Shown here piece after piece: positions 41,466 through 51,309 of a DNA stretch of 64,000 bases. Under the pieces are notes generated by a model. It worked only from the letters and a program-made list of their open reading frames with translations, made no database searches and had not been told where the DNA came from. The number at the start of each line of letters is the position of its first letter. The stretch's first letter is position 1. Origin of the DNA: G963665185 sp963665185. Lineage in GTDB: Bacteria; Desulfobacterota; Desulfovibrionia; Desulfovibrionales; Desulfovibrionaceae. The stretch is taken from assembly GCA_963665185.2 (NCBI GenBank), contig CAXXPO010000010.1:248001-312000 (forward strand). The letters are read 5' to 3'. The translations under genes were made by a program, and so were the position numbers.

Positions 41466-41492
41466 GCAGCAGAGCATTGCAAGGAGTATCAC

Positions 41493-43130
41493 ATGGCGAC
41501 CAAGAAAAAGCTGGTGCAGTGGGACCCTGCCGACATCAAGGAGGAGATGCTCAAGAAGTATCCTCCAAAGGTGGCCAGGAAACGCGCCAAGCAAATACTC
41601 ATCAACGAGGCCCAGGGCAACGAATCCCCGGAAATCGTTGCCAACGTCCGTACCGTGCCGGGCATCATCACCATGCGCGGCTGTACCTACGCGGGCTGCA
41701 AGGGCGTTATCATGGGGCCAACCCGTGACATCCTGAACATCACCCACGGCCCCATCGGCTGCGGTTTCTATTCATGGCTCACCCGGCGCAACCAGACCGA
41801 CGCTTCCGCGCCCGGCGCCCACAACTTCATGCCGTATTCGTTTTCCACGGACATGCAGGACGGGGACATCATCTTCGGCGGGGAAAAGAAGCTCGAGGCC
41901 GCCATCCAGGACGCCTACGACATATTCCATCCCAAGGGCATCTGCATCTTCGCCACCTGCCCCGTGGGACTCATCGGCGACGACATCCACGCCGTGGCCG
42001 CCAAGATGAACGCCAAATTCGAAGACTGCAACGTCTTCGCCTTCTCCTGCGAAGGCTACAAGGGCGTCAGCCAGTCCGCCGGCCACCACATCGCCAACAA
42101 CCAGGTCTTCAAGCACCTGGTGGGCGAAATCGACGAACCCGTGGAAGGCAAATACAAGATCAACCTGCTGGGCGAATACAACATCGGCGGCGACGGTTTC
42201 GAAATCGACCGCATCCTGAAGAAGTGCGGCATCACCAACATCGCCACCTTCTCGGGCAACTCCAGCTACGATCAATTCGCCACGGCGCACCAGGCAGACC
42301 TGTCCTGCGTCATGTGCCACCGGTCCATCAACTACGTGGCCGACATGCTGGAAACAAAATACGGCATTCCGTGGATCAAGGTGAACTTCATCGGTTCGGA
42401 AGCCACGGCCAAGTCGTTGCGCAAAATCGGCCAGTACTTCGAGGACAGGTCCCTCATGGACCGCATCGAGGAAGTCATTGCCGAGGAAATGCCCGCAGTG
42501 GAAGCGGTGCGCAACGACGTCCGCCCCCGCACCGAGGGCAAGACCGCCATGATGTTTGTCGGCGGCTCCCGCGCCCACCACTACCAGGACCTGTTCGCTG
42601 AAATCGGCATGAAGACCATCTCCGCCGGCTACGAGTTCGCCCACCGCGACGACTACGAGGGCCGCGAGATAATCCCCGACCTGAAGGTCGATGCGGACTC
42701 GCGCAACATCGAGGAAATCACGGTTGAAGCCGACCCCGTGCTCTACAATCCGCGCAAGACCGATGCGCAGCTCAAGGCGCTTGAGAAAGCCGGGTTCAGG
42801 TTCAAGGAATACGACGGAATGCTTCCCGACATGGACCACCGCACCATCGTGGTGGACGACCTGAACCAATACGAAGCGGAGAAACTGGTGGAAATAATGA
42901 AGCCGGACATCTTCTGCGCCGGCATCAAGGAAAAATACTCCATCCAGAAGCTGGGCGTGCCCATGAAGCAGCTGCACAGCTACGACTCGGGCGGGCCTTA
43001 CGCGGGATTCAGGGGTGCGGTCAATTTCTACAAGGAAATCGACCGGCTCGTGAACAGCAAGGTCTGGGGATACATGAAGGCTCCCTGGCAGGAAAACCCG
43101 GAACTCTCAGCCACCTACGTGTGGGAATAG
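41493..43130 (+). CDS. nifD: Nitrogenase molybdenum-iron protein alpha chain NifD
   Basis: 545 residues. P-cluster cysteines lie in MRGCTYAGC (Cys 64) and HGPIGCGFYSW (Cys 90). The FeMo-cofactor Cys lies in the ADLSCVMCHRS region and the His in KQLHSYDSGGPYAGFRG. Length is in the longer class of NifD (Clostridium/Desulfovibrio/archaeal types carry extra sequence around residues 380-430). It is the catalytic subunit of nitrogenase. Confidence 0.96.
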   Translation: MATKKKLVQWDPADIKEEMLKKYPPKVARKRAKQILINEAQGNESPEIVANVRTVPGIITMRGCTYAGCKGVIMGPTRDILNITHGPIGCGFYSWLTRRNQTDASAPGAHNFMPYSFSTDMQDGDIIFGGEKKLEAAIQDAYDIFHPKGICIFATCPVGLIGDDIHAVAAKMNAKFEDCNVFAFSCEGYKGVSQSAGHHIANNQVFKHLVGEIDEPVEGKYKINLLGEYNIGGDGFEIDRILKKCGITNIATFSGNSSYDQFATAHQADLSCVMCHRSINYVADMLETKYGIPWIKVNFIGSEATAKSLRKIGQYFEDRSLMDRIEEVIAEEMPAVEAVRNDVRPRTEGKTAMMFVGGSRAHHYQDLFAEIGMKTISAGYEFAHRDDYEGREIIPDLKVDADSRNIEEITVEADPVLYNPRKTDAQLKALEKAGFRFKEYDGMLPDMDHRTIVVDDLNQYEAEKLVEIMKPDIFCAGIKEKYSIQKLGVPMKQLHSYDSGGPYAGFRGAVNFYKEIDRLVNSKVWGYMKAPWQENPELSATYVWE

Positions 43131-43142
43131 GGGAGCGGTACA

Positions 43143-44522
43143 ATGACGTTACTCAGACACACACCCAAAGAAATCACCGAACGCAAGGCCCTGGTCGTCA
43201 ATCCGGCCAAGACCTGCCAGCCCATCGGGGCCATGTACGCGGCCCTGGGCATTCACGGCTGTTTGCCGCACTCGCACGGATCGCAGGGCTGTTGCGCCTA
43301 CCATCGCTCCGCCCTGACCCGGCATTACAAGGAGCCCATCTCCGCGGCCACCAGCTCCTTTACCGAAGGCGCGTCCGTGTTCGGCGGCCAGGCCAACCTG
43401 CTGCAGGCCATAACGAACATCTTCAGCGTGTACGAGCCGGAATGCATCGCCGTGCACACCACCTGCCTTTCCGAGACCATCGGTGACGACCTCAACCAGA
43501 TCTTCACCAAGGCCAGAAAGGAAGGGCACGTCCCGGAAGGAAAGCATCTGCTGGGCGCTCCCACCCCGAGTTACGTGGGGTCGCACGTCACGGGCTTCTC
43601 CAACATGGTAAAGTCCATGGCGTCCACGTTCGCCCAAAACACGGGCAAAAAAAACGGCAAGGTCAACGTCATCCCCGGCTGGGTAGAACCCGCGGACATG
43701 GAAGAAATCAAGCGCATCGCCGCGCTCATGGACGTGGCCATCACCCTTTTCCCGGACACTTCGGGCGTGCTCAACGGCCCGCTTTCCGGCGAATACCAGA
43801 TGTTCCCCAAGGGCGGGGTCACGGTGGACGAACTCAAGGACGCGGGCAACGCCGTCGGCACCATGGCCCTGGGCGAATGGTGCTCGGCAGACGCTGCCCG
43901 CTGGCTGGACACCAACTGCAAGGTGCCCTGCACCATCATGGACATGCCCTTCGGACTCAAGGCCACGGACCGCTTCGTGGACACCCTGCGCATCATCGCC
44001 GGAACCAACGTTCCGGAAAGCGTAGCCAACGAACGCGGCCAGCTCGTGGACATGATCTCGGACATGCACCAGTACACCTACGGCAAAAAAGTGGCCATCT
44101 GGGGCGACCCGGACCAGCTCATCTCCATGTGCGAATTCCTGGTTTCCATGGACATGCAGCCCGTGCACGTCGTCACCGGCACGCCGGGCAAACGGTTCGT
44201 GGCCCGCATCAAGGAAATCACCGCGGACATGCCCTTTGACGTCAATGTCCAGGCGTCGGGCGACATGTTCACCCTGCACCAATGGATCAAGAACGAACCC
44301 GTGGATCTGCTCATCGGCAACACCTACGGAAAGTACATATCCCGCGACGAGGATATTCCCCTGGTCCGCTGGGGCTTCCCCATCCTGGACCGCGTGGGCC
44401 ACCAGTACTTCCCCACCGTGGGCTACAAGGGCGGACTGCGTCTGCTGGAAAAAATGCTCAATGCCATCCTGGACCGCAAGGACCGCGACGATCCGGAAGA
44501 GACCTTCGAACTCGTACTGTAA
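43143..44522 (+). CDS. nifK: Nitrogenase molybdenum-iron protein beta chain NifK
   Basis: 459 residues. P-cluster ligands lie in AKTCQPIGAMYA, SQGCCAYHRS and HTTCLSETIGDD. The N-terminal extension of proteobacterial NifK (about 50 residues) is missing, as in clostridial and other anaerobe types. It starts 12 bp after nifD. Partner of NifD in the alpha2beta2 tetramer. Confidence 0.96.
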   Translation: MTLLRHTPKEITERKALVVNPAKTCQPIGAMYAALGIHGCLPHSHGSQGCCAYHRSALTRHYKEPISAATSSFTEGASVFGGQANLLQAITNIFSVYEPECIAVHTTCLSETIGDDLNQIFTKARKEGHVPEGKHLLGAPTPSYVGSHVTGFSNMVKSMASTFAQNTGKKNGKVNVIPGWVEPADMEEIKRIAALMDVAITLFPDTSGVLNGPLSGEYQMFPKGGVTVDELKDAGNAVGTMALGEWCSADAARWLDTNCKVPCTIMDMPFGLKATDRFVDTLRIIAGTNVPESVANERGQLVDMISDMHQYTYGKKVAIWGDPDQLISMCEFLVSMDMQPVHVVTGTPGKRFVARIKEITADMPFDVNVQASGDMFTLHQWIKNEPVDLLIGNTYGKYISRDEDIPLVRWGFPILDRVGHQYFPTVGYKGGLRLLEKMLNAILDRKDRDDPEETFELVL

Positions 44523-44592
44523 TCCGGGGTTGCGGCGGTTCGCCGCCGCAACCCGCTCCAACCGCAACAGACAACAATCACAGGAGACAGGT

Positions 44593-44895
44593 ATGGCCAC
44601 CCCCGAACACATCATCATGCTCTGCCAGAGCTTCCGCGCAGGCGGCGACCCCAAAGGCATCTGCCACAAGCAGACCGACGGTTTCCTGCAATACATCGAA
44701 GAAGAGATCATAGACCGGGGACTCGACTGTCTGGTTACGGCCACAAGCTGTCTCAAGCAATGCGAACAGGGACCGGTCATGGTCGTCATGCCCGAAAACT
44801 GGTGGTTCAAGGGCGTGGACAGCGAGGCGGCCATAGACGCCATTCTCGACGGACTCGAGGACGGCGAACCGGCCGCGGAATACCGCCTGGGCTGA
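44593..44895 (+). CDS. Thioredoxin-like 2Fe-2S ferredoxin of the nif operon
   Basis: 100 residues from an ATG with GGAGACAGG upstream. Cysteines 11, 24, 53 and 57 give the C-x12-C-x28-C-x3-C spacing of thioredoxin-like 2Fe-2S ferredoxins, related to those found in nif clusters of Azotobacter and Clostridium. A fifth Cys (46) is present. It probably serves as an electron or cluster-related partner of nitrogenase. It follows nifK after 70 bp. Confidence 0.85.
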   Translation: MATPEHIIMLCQSFRAGGDPKGICHKQTDGFLQYIEEEIIDRGLDCLVTATSCLKQCEQGPVMVVMPENWWFKGVDSEAAIDAILDGLEDGEPAAEYRLG

Positions 44896-44904
44896 GGAAT
44901 CGTC

Positions 44905-45441
44905 ATGCCTTTCTCTTTGCAATACACCATCCGTCCGGCCCGCGCCGGGGACCTCGGATCCATGGTCATGCTCCTGTCCGAGCTGTTTTCCATCGAGGCT
45001 GATTTTTGTCCCGATGAACAGAGACAGCGCAACGGACTGGCCATGCTCCTCGACAAACAGTCTGCACAGGACGGGCAGGCCGCGCAGGACGGACGGATTC
45101 TGGTGGCCGAGGTGGAAGGCGATCCCGTGGCCATGTGCACCGGCCAACTCGTGGTGTCCACGGCCGAGGGCGGCTATTCCGTCCTGGTCGAGGACCTCGT
45201 GGTCCGCCGGGACCATCGGCGCCGGGGAATAGGACAGGCGCTGCTCCGGGCCCTGGAACAATGGGGACGGGAATGCGGGGCTTCGCGGCTCCAGCTTCTT
45301 GCCGACCGGGAGAACCTGCCGGCCATGAAATTCTATGAGCAGACCGGCTGGGCAGCCACCCGGCTCGTTTGCCTCAGAACGGGCCTCGAAACAGGCTCAA
45401 GCACAGGAAACAGTAGGACTACATCAAGGAAAGCGTCATGA
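44905..45441 (+). CDS. GNAT-family N-acetyltransferase in the nif operon
   Basis: 178 residues. GNAT fold: IRPARAGDLGSM at the start, then VEDLVVRRDHRRRGIGQALL, the acetyl-CoA loop (RRGIGQA), and NLPAMKFYEQTGW. It sits between the ferredoxin and nifE with a 4-bp overlap into nifE, so it is co-translated with nif genes. Its substrate is unknown. A Ser/Thr-rich tail follows the domain. Confidence 0.85.
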   Translation: MPFSLQYTIRPARAGDLGSMVMLLSELFSIEADFCPDEQRQRNGLAMLLDKQSAQDGQAAQDGRILVAEVEGDPVAMCTGQLVVSTAEGGYSVLVEDLVVRRDHRRRGIGQALLRALEQWGRECGASRLQLLADRENLPAMKFYEQTGWAATRLVCLRTGLETGSSTGNSRTTSRKAS

Positions 45442-46904
45442 CCATCGACACCAGCATACTTGACGAACGTAAAGCGCAGGTCGTCCGCTCCGGAAGCGAC
45501 ATTGAAATCGCCTGCAACCGCGAATCCCTGGCCGGGGCGGTGAGTCAGCGAGCCTGTGTGTTCTGCGGGTCCCGCGTGGTGCTCTACCCCATAGCCGACG
45601 CCCTGCACCTGGTGCACGGCCCGGTGGGATGCGCCGCCTTTACGTGGGATATCCGGGGAGCGCTTTCCTCCGGACCGGAACTGCACCGGCTGAGCTTCAG
45701 CACGGATCTGCGGGAAAAGGACATCATCTTCGGCGGGGAAACAAAACTCGAGGCCGCCCTGCTCGAACTCATCGAGCGGCACCAGCCCAAGGCCGCCTTC
45801 GTCTATGCCACCTGCATCGTGGGCATCATCGGCGACGACATAGAGGCCATCTGCAGAAAGGTGGGCGGGGCCACGGGCATTCCCGTGCTTCCCGTGCAGT
45901 CCGAGGGGTTCAAGGGCAGCAAGCGCGAGGGCTATCTGGCCGCGTGCAAGGCCATGTTCCGGCTGATCGGAACGGCCGACGTATCGGACGTGCCCGCACT
46001 CTCCGTCAACATTTTCGGCGATTTCAACATCGCCGGCGAGACCTGGATCATCAAGAAGTACCTGGAGCGCATGGGGCTTACCGTGGTCTGCAGCGTGACC
46101 GGCGACGGCCGGGTGGACGATATCCGCCGCTGCCACGGGGCCTCCCTGAACATGGTCCAGTGCTCCGGAGCCACCCTGGACCTGGCCAGGATGATGGAGG
46201 AAAAATACGACATCCCCTACTGCCGCGTCTCCTGGCTGGGCATCGAGGACATGGCCGAGTCCCTGTACAAGGTGGCCGAACATTTCCAGGACAAGGACCC
46301 GGAAATCATGGAGCGCACCGCGGAACTGGTGCGCGGCGAGCTGGAAGCCATCATGCCCGAGCTGGAACGGTTCCGCCGCGACCTGGAGGGCAAGAAGGCC
46401 GCCGTCTATGTGGGCGGCGCGTTCAAGGCCTTTTCCATGATCAAGTCGTTCCGCCACCTGGGCATACAGGTGGCCGTGGTCGGCTCCCAGACCGGGACCC
46501 AGGAGGACTACGCCGAACTCGCCCTGGTCACGGACCCCGGAACCATCATCGTGGACGACGCCAACCCCATGGAACTTCAGGAATTCATCAAGGAGAAGGA
46601 TGTGGACGTCTTTGTGGGAGGAGTCAAGGAGCGGCCCATCGCCTTCAAGCTGGGCGTCGGATTCTGCGACCACAACCACGAACGCAAAATTCCCCTGGAA
46701 GGTTTTGTGGGAATGCTCAATTTCGCCCGAGAAATCCATTCCTCGGTGATGAGTCCGGTATGGAACTTCGTGCCGCGCCGGTCGGAACGGACCCGCAAAA
46801 AGGCCGCGCCCGCAAAATGCGGTGCCCTTGCGGCAAACTGTTCTACAACGTGCGCCCCAGGCTGCGCAGCCAAGGATGCCTCTGGAGACTGTCATGACGA
46901 ATAA
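45438..46904 (+). CDS. nifE: FeMo-cofactor scaffold protein NifE with a cysteine-rich tail
   Basis: 488 residues. NifE pattern: RACVFCGSRVVLYPI, HGPVGCAAFTWD, and EGFKGSKREGYLAAC. With NifN it forms the scaffold on which the cofactor precursor matures. The last about 28 residues after AAPAKCG contain five cysteines and are unlike the usual NifE end. This tail overlaps the start of nifN by 11 bp. Confidence 0.94.
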   Translation: MTIDTSILDERKAQVVRSGSDIEIACNRESLAGAVSQRACVFCGSRVVLYPIADALHLVHGPVGCAAFTWDIRGALSSGPELHRLSFSTDLREKDIIFGGETKLEAALLELIERHQPKAAFVYATCIVGIIGDDIEAICRKVGGATGIPVLPVQSEGFKGSKREGYLAACKAMFRLIGTADVSDVPALSVNIFGDFNIAGETWIIKKYLERMGLTVVCSVTGDGRVDDIRRCHGASLNMVQCSGATLDLARMMEEKYDIPYCRVSWLGIEDMAESLYKVAEHFQDKDPEIMERTAELVRGELEAIMPELERFRRDLEGKKAAVYVGGAFKAFSMIKSFRHLGIQVAVVGSQTGTQEDYAELALVTDPGTIIVDDANPMELQEFIKEKDVDVFVGGVKERPIAFKLGVGFCDHNHERKIPLEGFVGMLNFAREIHSSVMSPVWNFVPRRSERTRKKAAPAKCGALAANCSTTCAPGCAAKDASGDCHDE

Positions 46905-48273
46905 TCCGCCCAGAAAAAACGCCGTGTCCACGACCAACGCCTGCAAACTGTGCACCCCGCTGGGCGCAAGCCTGGCCTTCAAGGGCGTGGAAGGGGCCGT
47001 CCCCTTTCTGCACGGTTCGCAGGGCTGCGCCACCTACATGCGGCGCTACATCATCTCGCACTTTCGCGAACCCATAGACATCGCCTCGTCCGCCCTGGGA
47101 GAAAAAAGCGCCATTTACGGCGGCGGTCCCAATCTCAAGAAGGGCATCCTCAACGTCATGAAGAAATACAGGCCCACCATGGTGGGGGTGGCCTCCACCT
47201 GTCTGACCGAAACCATCGGCGACGACATGGGCCGCATTCTGTTCGAATTCCGCCAGGAATTCGGGGACCTGGACCTGCCCGACGTGGTGCAGGTCTCCAC
47301 GCCCAGCTATCAGGGAACCCATTCGGACGGATTCCACCTGGCCGTGCATGCCATGGTGGACCAGCTGGCCGACCCGGAAGCCGCGCTCAAGGGAAAAAAA
47401 ACCGGAAGCGTGGCCGTGTTTCCCGGCATGACAACCCCGGCGGATATCCGCGTTCTCAAGGACGTGCTGCGCGAATACGGACTCGCCCCGACCATCCTCC
47501 CGGATATTTCCGAGACCCTGGATGGTCCGATCCTGGAGGATTACGAGGCCATCGCCCCCGGCGGAACGCCCGTGGCCGCCATCAAGGCCCTTCCCGGAGT
47601 ATCCGCTTCCATGGAGTTCGGCTCCTGCCTGCTGAAAAACTCCGGCGGAACCTGCCTGCACGACCGCTTCGGCGTGCCCAACACCCGGTTGCCCGTGCCC
47701 CTGGGCATCCGCGGGGCCGACGCACTGCACGATCTGTTGTGCGAGTTGTCCGGAAAGGACGGACTGCCACGCCGCTACGAACTGGAACGCGGACGTCTGG
47801 TGGATGCCTATGTGGACGGCCACAAATACATTTTCGGCAAACGGGCCGTGGTCTACGGCGACGAAAACCTGGTGGTGGCCATAACCGCGTTTCTGGCGGA
47901 AATCGGGATTCAGCCCGTTCTGGTGGGCACGGGAGCCGAAGGCAAGGGAGTGGAAAAATCCATTGCCGCGCTGTGCAGCGGGTTGTTGCGCGAAATGCCG
48001 GTTGTTCGCGAAGGCGTGGATTTTCACGACATCGCCCAGGAAGCCGGATCCATGGACCCGGAAATTGTTTTCGGAAATTCCAAGGGACAGCGTTACGCCC
48101 GCGCCTGGAACGCACCGCTCATCCGTCTTGGATTTCCCATCCACGACCGTTTCGGCGGCCAGCGCCTGAAGATGTTCAGCTACGAGGGAACCCAGGAACT
48201 GTACGACCGGGTGGTCAATGCCCTGATTGCGAAGAAACAGTCCGACAGCTCCATTGGCTGGGGATATATATAG
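46894..48273 (+). CDS. nifN: FeMo-cofactor scaffold protein NifN
   Basis: 459 residues from MTNNPPRK at 46894. NifN pattern: TNACKLCTPLGASLAFKG, HGSQGCATYMRRY and STCLTETIGDD, related to NifK. A start at 46822 would lie inside the nifE tail and adds no family sequence. Partner of NifE. Confidence 0.95.
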   Translation: MTNNPPRKNAVSTTNACKLCTPLGASLAFKGVEGAVPFLHGSQGCATYMRRYIISHFREPIDIASSALGEKSAIYGGGPNLKKGILNVMKKYRPTMVGVASTCLTETIGDDMGRILFEFRQEFGDLDLPDVVQVSTPSYQGTHSDGFHLAVHAMVDQLADPEAALKGKKTGSVAVFPGMTTPADIRVLKDVLREYGLAPTILPDISETLDGPILEDYEAIAPGGTPVAAIKALPGVSASMEFGSCLLKNSGGTCLHDRFGVPNTRLPVPLGIRGADALHDLLCELSGKDGLPRRYELERGRLVDAYVDGHKYIFGKRAVVYGDENLVVAITAFLAEIGIQPVLVGTGAEGKGVEKSIAALCSGLLREMPVVREGVDFHDIAQEAGSMDPEIVFGNSKGQRYARAWNAPLIRLGFPIHDRFGGQRLKMFSYEGTQELYDRVVNALIAKKQSDSSIGWGYI

Positions 48274-48284
48274 GAGTTCGAGCC

Positions 48285-49118
48285 ATGTCCGCGAAAAAGC
48301 ATCCCTGTTTCGACAAGTCGTCCATTGGCGAGTGCGGGCGTGTCCACCTGCCTGTCGCGCCCAAATGCAACATCAAGTGCAACTACTGCGACCGCAGGTA
48401 CGACTGCGTCAACGAATCGCGTCCCGGCGTGACCTCGTCCGTGCTCAAACCGCACCAGGCCCTGGAATATCTGCACAAGGTCATGGCGGCGGCGCCCAAC
48501 ACCACGGTGGTGGGCATTGCCGGCCCCGGCGACCCAATGGCCAACCCGGCAGAAACCCTGGAAACCATGCGCCTGGTCAAGGAGCATTACCCGGACCTCC
48601 TGTTCTGTCTGTCATCCAACGGAATGAACATGCCGCCCTATCTGGACAGGCTCAAGGAGCTGGGCGTGACCCACGCCACCATCACCATGAACGCGGTGGA
48701 TCCGGATGTGGGTGAAAAAATATACGCCTGGGCCCGAGACGGCAAGATCATCCATCGCAAGCGCAACGCCGCCCGGGTCCTCATCGAGCGTCAGCTCGAA
48801 TCCATACAGGGGCTGGTCGAACGGGGCATCACGGTCAAGGTCAACACCATCGTGGTTCCCGGCTGCAACGACCACCATGTGGAGGAAGTCGCCAAGGTTG
48901 CGGGCAAACTGGGGGCCACGCTCCAGAACTGCATTCCCCTGTACCCGACCGCGGACACGCCGTTCGCCGACGTACCCGAGCCGACCCACGCCATGATCAA
49001 GGATCTGCGCAAGGTGGCGGGGGCCCACGTGACCCAGATGACCCATTGCAAGCGTTGCCGCGCCGACGCCGTGGGGCTGCTGGAAGCCGACCGTTCCGGC
49101 GAGTCGCCGACACGCTGA
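48285..49118 (+). CDS. nifB: NifB, radical SAM enzyme of FeMo-cofactor synthesis (without NifX domain)
   Basis: 277 residues from an ATG after AGGAG. Cluster motif CNIKCNYCDRRYDC, an N-terminal HPC/CGRVHLPV typical of NifB, and the C-terminal CKRCRADAVG ligands. NifB fuses two 4Fe-4S clusters with a carbide to make NifB-co. The C-terminal NifX-like domain of many proteobacterial NifB proteins is absent and is supplied by the next gene, 2 bp on. Confidence 0.95.
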   Translation: MSAKKHPCFDKSSIGECGRVHLPVAPKCNIKCNYCDRRYDCVNESRPGVTSSVLKPHQALEYLHKVMAAAPNTTVVGIAGPGDPMANPAETLETMRLVKEHYPDLLFCLSSNGMNMPPYLDRLKELGVTHATITMNAVDPDVGEKIYAWARDGKIIHRKRNAARVLIERQLESIQGLVERGITVKVNTIVVPGCNDHHVEEVAKVAGKLGATLQNCIPLYPTADTPFADVPEPTHAMIKDLRKVAGAHVTQMTHCKRCRADAVGLLEADRSGESPTR

Positions 49119-49120
49119 GC

Positions 49121-49555
49121 ATGTGCTCCCGTCTGCTGCCCGGCACGGAGAACGAAGACAGACCGTATGTTGCGGTGGGTACGCGCGAAGGCCTGCTGGT
49201 GAACATGCATCTGGGCGAAGCAAGGTCCTTCCAGATATGGGGGCCCGTCCCGGATGGCGAAGGTTTTTACAAAATTGAAGAACGCGCCGCGCCCTCCTCG
49301 GGCGGAGGCCCCAAACGCTGGGCCGCGCTGGCCGCGTTGCTCAAGGATTGCCGTGCCGTGCTGGCAGCCGCCATGGGCGATACACCCAAGACCATGTTGC
49401 AGGAAAACGGACTGCCAGCCCACGCCGTAAGCGGCTTCATCACCGACAACCTGACCGCGCTCTACCGCACGGGCGACCTGAGCGCGTTCTCGGCCCGCAA
49501 GGGGCGGGCCTGTGGTGCAGGCGGCTGCGGCGGAGGAGGTGAAGGCTGCGGCTGA
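49121..49555 (+). CDS. nifX: NifX/NafY-like cofactor-binding protein with Gly/Cys tail
   Basis: 144 residues from the ATG at 49121. The dinitrogenase cofactor-binding domain reads VAVGTREGLLVNMHLGEARSF, then LKDCRAVLAAAMGDTPKTML and an HAVSGFI loop. It resembles the domain fused to NifB elsewhere. The last 17 residues are a Gly/Cys-rich tail with three cysteines. It probably carries NifB-co or FeMo-co between scaffold and enzyme. Last gene of the operon. Confidence 0.8.
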   Translation: MCSRLLPGTENEDRPYVAVGTREGLLVNMHLGEARSFQIWGPVPDGEGFYKIEERAAPSSGGGPKRWAALAALLKDCRAVLAAAMGDTPKTMLQENGLPAHAVSGFITDNLTALYRTGDLSAFSARKGRACGAGGCGGGGEGCG

Positions 49556-49623
49556 TATCCTGCGGACCATATCCGGTTCTCCCCCACCTCTCCCAGGGGG
49601 AGAGCCGGAAATATCCTCCCCGC

Positions 49624-49665
49624 AAAAAGTCCGTCCCTGGCCTGCAGACCTGGGACGGACTTTTT
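49624..49665. terminator. Bidirectional terminator between nifX and nifA
   Basis: Perfect 14-bp arms (49624-49637 and 49652-49665) ending in five A and five T, between convergent genes. Confidence 0.88.
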
Positions 49666-49701
49666 CAATGGGGATGAGCCCAAAAAAATGCGAAAACAGG
49701 A

Positions 49702-51309
49702 CTACCTGCTGCGCCGATGCCTGGCCCGGCCTTCGGCGATAACGGACTCCAGACCGAATTTGCGTACGCGATAGCCCATCTGGCGCGGCGTCAGCCCAAG
49801 TTCGGTGGCGGCCCTGTACTGTACCCAGCCCGTACGTTCCAGCGCGGCCAATATTTCATGCCGCTCCATGTCCGCCAGGGATGCTCCCGCAGGCAGCGGA
49901 TGGGAAGACTTCGCCTCGGCACCGTTATCCGGCCGGTGGGGTTCACGGACACGGTTCTCCGATCCTGCGGAACCTGAAGAGCTGAGGTGGCGCCGGATGA
50001 AATCCATGCCGACCCGCTCATGGTCGGCCATGATGACGAGACGCTCAATGAGGTTTTCCATCTCCCGAACATTGCCGGGCCAATCGTGGCGGGTCAGGGC
50101 ATCCAGGGCGTCTGGCGTCAGGGAAAGCGTTCTGCCGTAATCGCGCATGGCCTTGTTCAGAAAATGGTTGAGCAGTCCGGCCACATCCTCCTTGCGCTCC
50201 CGCAAGGGCGGCACGGTAAGGGGAAACACGCTCAGGCGGTAATACAGGTCGGGCCGGAAGACTCCTCCCGCCGCCAAACTGCCGAGATCGCGGTTGGTGG
50301 CCGTGATGATGCGGACATCCACTGTCCTGGTCCGACTGGAGCCGAGGCGTTCGAACTCCTTGTCCTGAAGCACGCGCAACATCTTGGCCTGCACCGGCAT
50401 GGCCAATTCTCCGATCTCGTCGAGAAAAATGGTGCCTCCGCAGGCCTCCTCGAACCGCCCCGGACGGGTGCGCGTGGCTCCGGTAAACGCCCCCTTTTCC
50501 GAGCCGAACAGCTCGCTTTCCAGCAGGTTTTCCGGAATGGCGGCACAGTTCACCTTGATGAAGGGGTAGGCCTTGCGGTCGGACAGCTCGTGGATGATGC
50601 GGGCGATGAGCGATTTGCCCACCCCGGATTCCCCCAGCAGCAGGACCGTGGCCTTGGTGGGGGCGACCCGCTCGAGCTGGCGCTGCACCTCCTGCATGGA
50701 GTGGGAACGGCCCACGATGTAGGGCCCCTTGTTTTCACGCGAAAGCTGGCTGCGCAGCTGGACGTTTTCCGCCTTGAGCACTTCCTCGCGTTTGCGGACC
50801 TTTTCGTTGAGGCTGATGAGTTGGGCGATGAGTGTGGCCACGGCCGAAAGAAAATCAATGTCCTCCTCCACCTCCACATCGTCCAGGAAAAGACGGTCGA
50901 CGTTGAGGACCCCCAGGGATTCGCCGCCCATGAGGATGGGAACGCCCAGAAAGGACAGTTTGTTCTTCTGCACCCTGCGGGCCCCGGTCTTGTCCAGAAA
51001 CAGGGGTTCGCGGCTGACGTCGGGCACGTAATACGGCTCGCCCGTCAGAAAGATGCGGCCGGTCACGCCTTCATCGAGACGGTAGATGCCCCGGCGTATC
51101 TCCTCGGGACGCAGCCCGTAGGAAGCGCTGATGTTCAACAGCCCGGACCGCTTGTCATACAGGGTCACGGTGGCCCGCTGCATGGCGAGCTGCTCCGACA
51201 GGATTCTGAGTATGTCTGCAAGGGTTTGTTCAAGGTCCAGTGCCCGGTCGATGACCTGGCAGATTCCAAGCAGGGCGGAAAGTTTAAGTTGGCGTACGCG
51301 AGGTGACAT
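49702..51309 (-). CDS. nifA: NifA-type sigma-54 activator
   Basis: 535 residues. A GAF domain (about 20-165) is followed by a AAA+ domain with Walker A GESGVGKS and the sigma-54 contact loop KGAFTGA, and a Fis-type HTH at the end (YRAATELGLTPRQMGYRVRKFG, split by the turn). The context and the two sigma-54 promoters facing each other upstream of nifV and nifH support NifA. The oxygen-sensing cysteine motif of some NifA linkers was not seen. It converges on nifX. Confidence 0.92.
   Translation of the reverse strand: MSPRVRQLKLSALLGICQVIDRALDLEQTLADILRILSEQLAMQRATVTLYDKRSGLLNISASYGLRPEEIRRGIYRLDEGVTGRIFLTGEPYYVPDVSREPLFLDKTGARRVQKNKLSFLGVPILMGGESLGVLNVDRLFLDDVEVEEDIDFLSAVATLIAQLISLNEKVRKREEVLKAENVQLRSQLSRENKGPYIVGRSHSMQEVQRQLERVAPTKATVLLLGESGVGKSLIARIIHELSDRKAYPFIKVNCAAIPENLLESELFGSEKGAFTGATRTRPGRFEEACGGTIFLDEIGELAMPVQAKMLRVLQDKEFERLGSSRTRTVDVRIITATNRDLGSLAAGGVFRPDLYYRLSVFPLTVPPLRERKEDVAGLLNHFLNKAMRDYGRTLSLTPDALDALTRHDWPGNVREMENLIERLVIMADHERVGMDFIRRHLSSSGSAGSENRVREPHRPDNGAEAKSSHPLPAGASLADMERHEILAALERTGWVQYRAATELGLTPRQMGYRVRKFGLESVIAEGRARHRRSR

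Noticed and set aside
43149..45161. A 670-codon open frame on the minus strand across nifK
   Set aside because: It lies antisense to nifK, the ferredoxin and GNAT genes, whose protein families are certain. It is a by-product of GC-rich codon use.
46950..48284. Upstream extension of the nifB frame through nifN
   Set aside because: The part before 48285 is Arg/Pro/Gly-rich and overlaps nifN; NifB has a good start and ribosome site at 48285.
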